NCBI RefSeq assembly: GCF_009727055.1
Contig: NC_052353.1
Coordinates: forward strand, 40,657,729-40,721,728
Length of the DNA: 64,000 nt
Origin: Benincasa hispida
Lineage: Eukaryota; Streptophyta; Magnoliopsida; Cucurbitales; Cucurbitaceae
Direction: 5' to 3'
In this document: positions 36,601 through 48,600 of the stretch, piece after piece
Layout of the letters: each line of letters opens with the position of its first letter
Numbering within the stretch: position 1 is the stretch's first letter
The notes under the pieces: model-generated
The model's database searches: none
What the model was told of the DNA's origin: nothing
The model's input: the letters and a program-made list of their open reading frames with translations, nothing else
Position numbers and translations under genes: made by a program

Positions 36601-39600
36601 TATAGCATAATAAATGACAAGGTAAAAAAAAAGTGTTGAAGAGCTTATCCTTGTCCATGAAGACTTTTTGGTTTCTTTCCTTCCAAAGAACCCAAAAGAA
36701 GGCACGAGATATGAAGTCACAAAAGAGCTTTGGCATTCTTGCGAAGCTCATTTATATCCATAAATGGAAATAAAGTTTCTGCGTTTTCTAATTTCTATGT
36801 GATGCCCATCTATGCAAAAAGTTAGAATTTCCGTTCCCCCCTCTTTTTACCCTTTTGAGCTCACTTTTTATGTTCTGATTATAAAAGATCCAGCAACTCT
36901 GTTTACAGATTATTTCTCTCTTCCATAAGTGCTCCAATATCATCAATATTACCATGAATTCTCCTTTTTGTGTCTTCCACCACCCCGAAAATCTTTTTTT
37001 CACGACCTAAGGGATGCTTCCAGAGAAGTAGCTATAGCACAATTCTCAATCAGTCTCATATGAGGAATTATTCCGTTTTAATATGTGCCCTTATAGGTTG
37101 AGGAGCTTGAGGCCAATAAGTTTCTAGAAATAATCTGTACCCCGTAGGAGTTTGGAGGCAAGCTTCTCTAAGTGCTTCAAAAACTTGTAATTGTCCTTTA
37201 TATTAATACTATTTTATGTTCATTTTTATTTTGGTTTCTGGTTCCTATTAAAAACCATCAGATAAATTGCTAGACCATATGTCAAATCCCAACAAAAGTT
37301 CCACTACCATGTAAAGAGTTAAAATGGCCACAGGGAGCACACACGTCAGAAATATAGCACCAAAAGAGACCAAAAAGAAAAATGATCCCAACCTGAGACC
37401 ACCCATTTGTTCAGAGATCCACCCTGCACTGTTCAACTTTGCATCCATCCTAGCAGCAGCAATTCCATGACCACTACCCCTTAACCGATTCTGATAGACA
37501 TCACATACAATTAGTACTTTACATACCACAATTGTGGGCATCGGCGTTTTAGTCGTCTATTCATTTTATGTACCTCCATTCGTGACTTGCTCTGAGATAC
37601 AAACTGCTTAAAACGTTGTTGATCAGTAAACTGTACTTCTTGAAGGATGCAGTTCATCTACACCATAAAAAGAAACAAACTATTTAAGTTGTTTATCAGG
37701 AAGCCGCTAACTTTGGGTCATAAATTAAAAACCAATAGTAACAGCAAATAGAAACTTCACATTATTTTTAGATGAATGAATGAACTTTAATTGAGAAAAA
37801 AGATGAAAGAATTAAACAAATAGAAAGAGAGAGAACCCACAAATGAGACAACCTAAAAGAAAGACCTCTAATCAAGCCGAAAAGGACCAAGCGAATAATT
37901 ACAAAAGAGAAAGAAATAAACTTAGTTAACTTAGCTATTATTACAGACCAAACCCCCACCCCTACACCACCACCACTATCTCCACCCACACCCCCCCCCC
38001 CCCACAAAATTGTTTTTAGATGGAATTCTACACATGAATATAAGCAGTGCATATATATATATGTATATATATAAAGAATAAAAGCTCTGAAGTTATATAC
38101 CAGGTTGAACAAGTCTTCAGTACATCCTGACATAGCCTTGCCTCTCACAATCATATGAGTGCATGCCTTGTCATTGCCACGTATAGATGACGTAAATGGA
38201 TAAACTGATATCCCACCAGTTTTCCTTCCAATTAACTGATTAAGTTGCACAAAAGTCAAGTCTTTTGTGCCCATCTCTAACAAAGATTGACTGCAAAGAA
38301 CATTTGGAAGTCAAAAATATATACTCACAGAGAATGGCAAGGAATGTTATGGTTCAGTTCAAACCACTCCCAAATTCCGATCCGATCAAATGCTTAAGGC
38401 CCACTATACTTTAATGATTGATATCATCTATAAGATAATAGGCTACTGAAAGTCTAAAAGTATGGGGAGCTAGCTCAGACCACTTGTATATATCTCAACA
38501 TCAACGGAGCATACACAGAATGTTCTGTTTAACGTTTTTTTTCTATGGGTAAGATTATATTTTATTATTACAGAAATTCTATTACTTTTTCCCTCTTATT
38601 GTGACAAATATAACGTGTTTATGAAAGTCAAAAGCTCAAAAATAAAAGTTCTTCTATCCCGGGCTGTGGTCTTAAATCTCTTGGCTACAATTGCAACATT
38701 ATGACGAGAGAACTGCTGTATCTAAATTTAAAGTTAAAGTTCAAACTATGGTCGATCTCTCTCTGCAACATCTTCAAGCAAAATGCCTTCAAAAGTCACA
38801 GATAATATAATTCCCATCTGCCTTCTGAATTTCCTAAAGGAATCTCACAAATTAATAATTGCAATTTTGAGGAGGCACACAAGAATTCTTCGGGTCAATG
38901 ATCTTTTGCAAGGTTAAAAAATAGGAATACAAATGAAAAGCTATTTATCAATCCGAGCGCTCAGTAGATAAGGCACCTATTTCCTTCCCTATAATGATGA
39001 TTTGATACATCACTACATATTTGTGGAAATTGAAAAGGTTAAAGCTATCTGCAGTGAAAAACAAACTAATGAAGTTCCATCACTTACCAAAATAAAGGTA
39101 CAAAAGGAAGAAGCTCCTGCTTCAGCGAACCCATATCAAAAACAACTTCAGAATAAAGAACATCATTTGTGAAGAGTTCATGTTGTAAGACGGTTACTCC
39201 ATTAACATTCCCAATCTGCAGGCAGATTATATTAAAGAGTATGAGATTGGAAATTAAACTATAATGCATATTGTCCACTGCAGTCAAATATGGATTGAAG
39301 TGGTTACTTCTGTTGGAACACGAGTAGGTTCTTTCGGAATATCTTCAAGGCAAAGGCATGGAACACATTTTAAAGCTTCTGGTGGATCAGGCGTTTCCTG
39401 TTTCAGCCGTAATTCCTGTGTAGCACGTGCTAGTTCAGCAAGATCTTCTTCAGTCATGCTTTCTTTAACTTTCTGCAAGATTTCTTTTTCAGCTGCTTCA
39501 TCACGAGAAGCTTTCTCTGGATCAGGCTGCAAAAGGAAGGCAAAATGAAAACTAATAAAATTAAATATCATGACATAGTGAATGAAATTCTGAGTGATAA

Positions 39601-42600
39601 GATTCAACCTACTTTACCTGCATCTCGACAGTTACACGATGAGGGTTGTTCAAGATGAATTTTTCTATCAATGGAGAAAAAACAGCTTTGGGACCTTCTG
39701 TGGCTATTCTGGCTTTCAAGGCTTTCAGTGGCTCTTCATACTTCAATGGTTCAAATGGATCCATATCATATATCCATTTACCCTGTTGATTTTAATTTTA
39801 AAGAATTATAAGCCAACAAACTTCAAAATTTGATTAACATAGACAATAAAAAGAGCTGGTTCTAGCTTACAATGGATCGAAGCATAAGTGATAAGCCTCG
39901 AGGGAAAGATCCAGTGTTATTTTCCCGCAGGGAAAACTCAATGGTATTCATGGAAGCCTCTACTGCATCGTTGTCAAAACCTTCCTCTGCTAATTTCTTA
40001 AAGGTATTTAGAATTAATTCTTCTACTTTTGGAATGTCATCATCCAAAACACCCTTCAATCCAATACTAAACTGCGGTTGTAAGAGCTCATCTTCAATCC
40101 CACCACCAACAATGGCATCTCCTAGACCACTCTCCAGTAAGATTTTCCTCAGCGGAGAGGCAGGAGTTCCCAGCATAAGATGGTCCAAAAACCCAAGAGT
40201 AAGCTCAGTTTCCAAGTCTAATGGCTTTTCAGAAAGCAACCAATTGACGCAGACCATATGCTTTTTCCTCAAATCACCTCCATCACCAGAAGGAAACTTC
40301 TCAACAATCCTAACTGGCTCTGAGAATAGCCTTTGTTGCTCGATCTTAGATTGGTTGGAAACAGGACTTGCATCAAACATATCTAGATACTCTGTGATGG
40401 AGGCAGAGAGGTGACAAAACTAGTCACTACTTGATAAAATACATATCCAATAACAAAGACTCTGTGGTTAAATAACAGGGTCCGCTTTAAGTATAATATC
40501 ATAATTACAGTACTTCTCAAATTTTATCTTTTATCCTTAGATTGTATCTTAAGAGACACCCCTGTCATTAATAAGTAGTAGTAAAAATCTATCATAATAA
40601 ATTAATAGTTAATGCAGTCCAAAAGAAGTCACAAAAATCAAACAAACGTTATTGTTGACCCTCCAAAACATGATTAACCAAGCCCTCTTTCTGCATCTTA
40701 ATCGAAATAGGGCCTCAAAACCTAACCCAAATTCATGTTTTCCAATTAATATAACTTGTCAAACTTTTACATTTTCAAAATAAAAATATCAGGTCATGTC
40801 ACATACACAGAAAGAACTTGTCACATTTGATCTACTTTATTCCTCCATCATGGCAAGAACATCAAATAAGTTTTAACCAAATGATACAGATGAAAATAAA
40901 ATTTTTAACAAGCTAAAATCTTCAACAAACTATGGTCTATATTGAAAGTAAGGCTAAAACATGAGAATGATATTTCAATCTAAACAAGAAAAAAAACCTT
41001 ATGTCAATAAACAAATCAAAATATCATTAAACAAATTTTGTAAAAAATAATAATAATAATAAATTAAAAATAAAACACAAACAAAGACAAGTGTAAGTGT
41101 TAGAGAAGTAAGAGGAAAGAATAAAAAATAAAAAATATGTGTGAAAATCAGCATAAATGAGAGAATTTTCTAAAACAACAATTAATGAGGGCTTTGGGTG
41201 TCTGTGTGCATGTAGGTATCACTCTATGCTTGTTCACTTTGAAAAAATAAGAAACTAGACTTCATTAAAAGTACGTAATACTCGATACTTTTTGGCAAGA
41301 AACAGTTTTACTTAAAGGAAGAAATATTTAAAGGCAAAAAAAAAAAAAAATAGATCAAGAAAATTCATACTCACGCCTTATTTTATTGCACGTACAGATC
41401 CGTACATTTACTCAAATAATGATAATAATAATAATAAATACATAGAATTCAAATACTATAATAAATTAGAACAATGATGGACAAAAAAAAATTAATTGCC
41501 TTTTCTTTAAAATATATATATATAAATAGTAAATAATAATAATAAATATATATATATATATTATTTCTCCATTAATTACCTTTCAAAATGCGCAAACGTT
41601 CAACTGGATCATCATCTCCATAAAACCAGATCCTTGCATTTCCTGGGTGGTAAAACTTACTGTGAAATTCCTGCAGGCATGAAAAATGAGAAAACACAAA
41701 AAGGAGAACATATAACTTTAAGATCAACCCAAAAGTAAGTGAAAGAAATATGTGTGGGCAGAGATAAGGTTTACGGTTTAACTTCAATGGGAAATATAGT
41801 CACATACGTGCATGCACATTGTTGAAGAGAAAGAGTCCAGTCCTTTTGGAATCTTAACTAATCAGATAGAGCTATCCTTGAGTCTTAACTCTATAAAGTT
41901 AATCAAACAAATAAGTACATCAAAGATTCAGTTGCGCAAAATGATAGTTATGGATTGATACAATCCTACTCCAACTAAAAAACAACAAAAAAAAAAATCA
42001 ACACCCTTGGAGCTGGAAATTCTGGCAGTAAACTTAAATTTCATAATGAATGGCATAAAGTTAGGTTAAATTTCTTAATAATGTTTTGTAAAATAAAATA
42101 CTTCATATTCTTTAAGAAATAACCAACTTTCAACAGACGACATGCACAAGATAACAGAAAGCAACCCGCAGGCCACACGACAAGCATTTACCAAAAGAGA
42201 TCGTGAAAAGTGGTTGCAACTTCAGGATTTACATTTTTCATTTTATTATCGAACTGGCGAACGTTCTTCTAAGCTCCCTTCTACAGTACTTCCTTTGTTC
42301 TTTCATCAATGACATATCCAGTTTTTTATTTTACAATTTTCAAAACGCAAATTTTGCAATCAATTCCAATAAAAGTATGCTAAGAAAATAACCTTGAACT
42401 CCTCAAATGTAAGCTTGGGAATAACTCGTGGGTCTCCTCCACTATCAACTCCATATGTATTGTCCGGAAAAAGAGCCTGCAAAAACTTTTATCAATGAAC
42501 AACCAGCTACATATACAACAAGAGATTTTTTTTTCAACTTACACCTAAGCATTGAAAATGAATTTAATGGTTCTTCTTAGGTTAAATTACAAAGTTTAAA

Positions 42601-45600
42601 GTTGGGTCTAGAAGGTCTAGAACTTTAAAAAAATATTTAACAGGTCTCTAAACTTTCAAGTTTGTTAATAAAGCCCACAACTTTCAATTTTGTACATAAT
42701 AGAAAAATGAATTTTTAAAAAGGGTCAAATAGGTCACTTACCTACTAGACACATAATTTAAAGGTAAATGACATATTAGACACAGAATCTCAGTTTTGGA
42801 AACTATGAGATTTAAAATTGAAAGTTCAGAGACCTACTAAACAGAAACGTGAAGGATCAAAGATTATTTCTTTTATATAAGCAACGAAGATGTATATTCA
42901 TCAAAAGAACCAAAGAACAAGTTAAGGGCAAAAGGTAGAGATAACCTTTTCCTAAAAAATTGACAAAGAAAAGTCTACCGATTATTAATAATGTCGAAAA
43001 AGTAGCTTGTAACCCTAGGGGCATTTTTAGTAATTGTGTGTACTCTAGGGCTTCCCACTAGTCTATTTATTTGGCCTATTCTCTTGTACTTTGTATATCA
43101 GAATTAATAGTAAAAATCAGTGTCTATCGTGGTTTTTCTCCCTGTACTAGGGTTTCCACGTAACTGTGTTGTTATTCTCTTCCCTATTCTTTTATTTTTA
43201 ACATGGTATCAAAGCAAAGGGACGAAACCCTAGCCATTATGAAAGAGAACCATTCACAGTCGCCTTCAGCTGGTGGATCTTCGAGTTTTGATATGAAAAT
43301 TACTATTCGGGCTGCGGTAAAGGAATGTTTTCAAGCTGTCTTACCGGAATTAATTTCTGCCGTCCAGTTGCAGTCAACAGAGAGCCGCCGTCAATGGGAG
43401 CCGCACACGGACAGATCTGAAGAATACGCTAACGGAGCCAATCAGCCTCGTCTCGCGCCACCGTCGACTGATCCGGCTCAGATCAGGTATGGCCACAGCA
43501 ACCCCTCAGACCCACCACAAGGTGGATCAGATCCGGCTCCGATCGGGGAAGTTCGCATCCGTAGCAACCTTTCGGCAAACAAAGTCTCTTCGACAGCTTC
43601 AGATCGCGCCTTCGACCGCAGATTCTCGACGAACAAGCCGGGCATTCGTCTATCCAGCTTCTGATCGCGCCTAGGGCTTCAACTTCGACAGGAAAAAACT
43701 CGACCGCGCCGGCGTACCCTAGGGTTTTCGCGTCAGATCCGGCGAACCCACTTGTCCGGCAAGGAGAACAGGACCTCTCCGATTCTGCCCTAGNNNNNNN
43801 NNNNNNNNNNNNNNNNNNACGCTCGACCAAACGAGCTGGCAACCACCTTCAGCCAGTGACCCCTCTCCAGCCATCGATCTCCTTCCAGCCGTTAGTGGCT
43901 GCCCCGTTTTCAACCGGTTGTGGCTTGACCCAATACCCAGATGAAAACCGGTAAATTTCTTTCCCTATTTTTACCTACTACAAATATCTTGCTTGTTTTC
44001 CCTCAGTTGACAATTACGACCTGCCTGAGTACGGTTGGAATCAGTACCATCGCCCAGTCAGGCAATATACAGTCTTTTGGTCTTATAATGTGAACGGTAA
44101 AAAACTTGGATTGTTGACTCAAGGGCGACGGATCATCCTACTGGTACCTCTGATCAGTTTCTCTCATATTATCCAAGAGAACGAATTAGGATTGCAGATG
44201 GGTCGTTCGCACCGTGTTGCAGGAAAAGGGGATTTATCTCCGTTTGAGGGTTTGGTTTTTGCGGGACGTTTTACATGTTCCTTAAATTTCATATAATTTG
44301 TTATCCATCAGTAAGATTACAAGAGATTTGAATTGTCAGCAATTTTTTTCACCCGACTCTGTTTTATTTCAGGATCTAAGCTTGGGGACGACGATTGACA
44401 CTTCCCGGCACGATGGGGACTCTACTTCCTAACTGATGATGTTTCCTCTAGGGATGATTATAGGACTAGCCTTGTCTCCTTAAATTTTTCTACCTCTGAG
44501 AATGATTTTCTGTTATGGCATTACCGCTTAGGGCATCCGAACTTTCAGTACATGAAACACTTATTTCCGCATGTATTTCGCAATATTAATGTGTCTTCTT
44601 TAAAGTGTGAAGTGTGTATTCATGCCAAACAGAGTCGTGTCTCCTTCCACTCCCAGCCCTATAAACCATCCAAACCCTTCACCTTAGTCCACAGTGATGT
44701 TTGGGGTCCCTCACCAACCACAACCTCCACAGGGAAACACTGGTTTGTCACTTTTATAGACGACCACACTCGGCTTACTTGGGTCTTTCTTCTCACTAAT
44801 AAGTCTGAGGTGTTATCTATATTCCAACAATTTATGCCACTGTGGAAACCCAGTTTAATGTCAGGATTGGTATTTTGAGAAGTGACAATGGGTGGGAATT
44901 CTTTAACGCTTCCTTCCAGGAGTTTCTTTGCTTCCAAGAGGATTATCCACCAGAGTTCGTGTGCCTACACTCCCCAACAAAATGGGGTAGCAGAGAGGAA
45001 AAATCGTCATTTGGTTGAAGTTGCTAGGTCCTTAATGCTATCCACATCACTCTCGTCTTACCTATGGGGTGATGCCATCCTTACTACTGCTCACTTAATC
45101 AACGAATGCCTTCCCGGGTCCTCAATTTTCAAAACCCCTTAGACTGTTTAAAAAAGTCATACCCTACAACTCGTTTAGTCTCCGATGTACCACTTCGAGT
45201 TTTTGGCTGTGTTGCCTTTGTTCACTCTCATTGTCCAAACCGCACGAAATTTACCACCCATGCTCAAAAGTGTGTCTTTGTTGGGTATCCACTTCATCAG
45301 CGCGGGTATAAATGTTACCACCATCCTCTCGCAAATATTTCGTTTCCATGGATATCACCTTCCTTAAGGATCAGCCCTTCTTCCCTGTTAGCCATTCCAG
45401 GGGGAGACCTCTAATGAAGAGACTAACTGATATCCACATATACAATTCCTTTGAGTCTGCCCCTATTCCCGAACATGTTGGTCCTATCCTTCCTACCAAT
45501 CAAGTCTCATGGATAACATACTATAGGAAGAATATCAGGAAGGAAGCAGCGTCACTGTTGCATCTCCGGCTCGCGTCCATGAGTCAAACCCGACATCAAG

Positions 45601-48600
45601 TACGTGTATTCCTGAAATTAATGAGATTGATACTTGTACTAACAAGTGCAGAAAGGAAAAAAGGAGGAAGCGTTGCTGGATTAAACACCACTATATCCAG
45701 ATGGGAAGATCGACAGTGATGAACATTCAATTCAGACACATCATCTACGAAAAATGTAGAGTGAATTACTAGAACATTGAAAAAATTGTGAGTTTCTGAA
45801 AGATTGAACCAACAGGAAGAGAGAGGGACTAGTGATCCACAAATGGAAATTATCTGACAGTATTTGAAGGAATTGATTTGCTTCTCTTGGATCTTCCAAT
45901 AAGCCCCTGAGGAAAGGTATTCGGTCATGTTACAAGGTACACCCATGCATAGTTACATTGACATACAGTAACATGTCATTCTTGGAATTTAGGGCCTTTA
46001 CCACTAGTTTAGATGCAGGAGGTGATACGAGGTAACATACAGGAAGCAATGGGGAACTGAAAGTTGGAAAGCTGCTGTTATGGAGAAAAGCTGAAAATGG
46101 AACGTCTGAGATCCAACCTACCTAAAGGGCACAGACGGTTGGGTGCAAATGGTGTTTTCACTATAAAGTACAATGTCAGATGGGACTGTGATTCGATACA
46201 AAGCCATTGTTAGTTGCCAAAGGGTTTACTCAAACCTTGGGGTAGATTTACTCGAGACATTCTCCTCCCGTAGCCAAACTCAATTACTATCCGAGTATTG
46301 CTATCAGTTGGCAGTTAACAAAGGATTGGCCTTTGCATCAAATGGGATGAATCTCTCTCTTTTCCCTGAGGAAAGGTATTCGGTCATGTACAAGGTACCC
46401 CATGCATAGTTACATGACATACAGTAACCTGTCATCTGAATTTAGGGCCTTTACCACTAGTTTAGATGCAGGGGTGATACCGAGTAACATACAGGAAGCA
46501 ATGGGAACTGAAGTTTGGAAAGCTGCTGTTATGGAGGAGATGAGAGCTGTGGAGAAAAATGGAACGTGAGACCAGGTGATCCTACCTAAAGGGCACAAGA
46601 CGGTTGGGTGCAAATGGGTTTTCACTATAAAGTACAAGTCAGATGGGACTGTTGATCGATACAAAGCCATGTTAGTTGCCAAAGGGTTTACTCAAACCTT
46701 TGGGGTAGATTACTCCGAGACATTCTCTCCCGTAGCCAAACTCAATACTATCCGAGTATTGCTATCAGTTGCAGTTAACAAAGATTGGCCTTTGCATCAA
46801 ATGGATGTAAAGAATGCCTTTCTCAATGGAGAACTTGAGAAGGAAGTCCACATGAATCCTCCTCCCGGATTTGAAGATCAGTTCAAACAGCGAGTCTGCC
46901 GGCTGAGAAAGTCGCTATATGGGTTGAAACAATCTCCGAGAGCCTGGTTTGACAGATTTGCCACCTTTGTCAAAGGACAAGGGTATACCCAAGGGTACTC
47001 AAATCATACACTTTTTACAAAGAAGTCAACTTCAAGGAAGGTAGCAGTTCTCATTGTGTACATTGACGTTATTGTGCTCTCCGGTGATGATGATGTTGAA
47101 ATTGTGAAACTCAAAGCAAAGATGGCCAAAGAGTTTGAAATTAAAGACCTTGGGAAGTTAAGATACTTTCTCGGAATGGAAGTAGCCCGATCTAGGGACG
47201 GAATCTCAGTGTCCCAACGAAAATACACGATTGATCTTCTAACGAAAATAGGAATGACTGGGTGCAAACCTGCTGACACCCCAGTTGAATATAATTCAAA
47301 ACTCAGCAATACTAATAACAGTGTTCCGGTCAATAAAGAAAGGTATCAGCGGTTAGTTGGGAAATTGATATACTTATCTCATATGAGACCTGATATTTCA
47401 TATGCAGTGAGTGTCGTCAGTCAGTTTATGCAGGCTCCTTGTGAAGAACACATGACAGCAGTTGAACGCATCCTTCGATATCTGAAAGGTACACCAGGTA
47501 AGGGGTTAACGTTCAAGAAGTCCGATAAACGCTGCATTGAAGTCTACACTGATTCTGATTGGGCAGGGTCTGTTGTTGATAGAAAATCAACATCAGGGTA
47601 TTACACATTTGTTTGGGGTAATCTTGTGACCTGGAGGAGCAAGAAACAGGGAGTTGTGGCCAAAAGTAGTGCAGAAGCTGAGTATTGAGTCATGAGTTTA
47701 GGGATATGTGAAGAGATCTGGTTGATGAAAGTGTTGTCAAATCTTCATCAAGACAATGAGCTCCCAATGAAACTGTTTTGTGACAATAAGGCAGTAATAA
47801 ATATTGCAAATAATCCTGTTCAGCATGACAGAACAAAACACGTTGAGATCGACCGACACTTCATCAAGGAAAGACTTGACAACGGAAGTATATGCATTCC
47901 TTATGTTCCCTTAAATCAGCAAATTGCATATGTGCTCACAAAAGGATTACTGAAACAAAGTTTTGATTACTGTGTCAGCAAGTTGGGTCTTATTGATATT
48001 TACGCCCCAACTTGAGGGGGAGTGTCGAAAAAGCAACTTGTAACCCTAGGGGCATTTTTAGTAATTGTGTGTATCCTAGGGCTTCCCACTAGTCTATTTA
48101 TTTGGCATATTCTCTTGTACTTTGTGTATCAAAATTAATAATAAAAATCAGTGTCTATCGTGGTTTTTCTCCCTGTACTAGGGTTTCCACGTAACTGTGT
48201 TGTTATTCTCTTCCCTATTCTTTTATTTTTAACAAATAATCATCAAATGGCTATAATTACAATACTCCTTGGCCCAAACATACTCTTATTTCCAAGTAAC
48301 CATATTCTTTTATCTTCAATCTAGGAGGATTAATAGCAACTATTCTTCAAAGAAGATACGTGAGATCAAGAATTTCATCATCTTTTAGGACCCTTTGGAA
48401 GGTTAGAGATTCCAAACCTCTCTCACTATCTCAACACTCAAATATTTTTTGGCCCTTGTTTTTTAAAAGATTCCATAATTTTGCTTCTTTTAGGGCTCTT
48501 AGAAGGTCATATTTTAAATTCTTCTTTCGTGTCTCAACATTAAAAAAAATTTATGGGCAAGGTTAACAGCTGCAACATAAGTATCTATAACTTTTTCTTA

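Larger units (their letters stand above)
42992..48234 (+). mobile_element. Full-length Ty1/copia retrotransposon in PreP intron 5
   Basis: Two 212-bp LTRs (42992-43203 and 48023-48234) are flanked by a 5-bp target duplication AATAA (42987-42991 and 48235-48239). The LTRs start TGTCGA and end TTAACA. A primer-binding site TGGTATCAAAGC follows the 5' LTR immediately and a purine tract (TTGAGGGGGAG) precedes the 3' LTR. By eye the LTRs differ at about 8 of 212 positions, so the insertion is fairly young. It is antisense to PreP. Gag and the integrase region are broken; RT is mostly open. Confidence 0.93.

Noticed and set aside
39264..40414. Long plus-strand open frames, including one of 180 codons at 39872-40414
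   Set aside because: They are antisense shadows of PreP exons 8-10, whose minus-strand reading is conserved and splices correctly.
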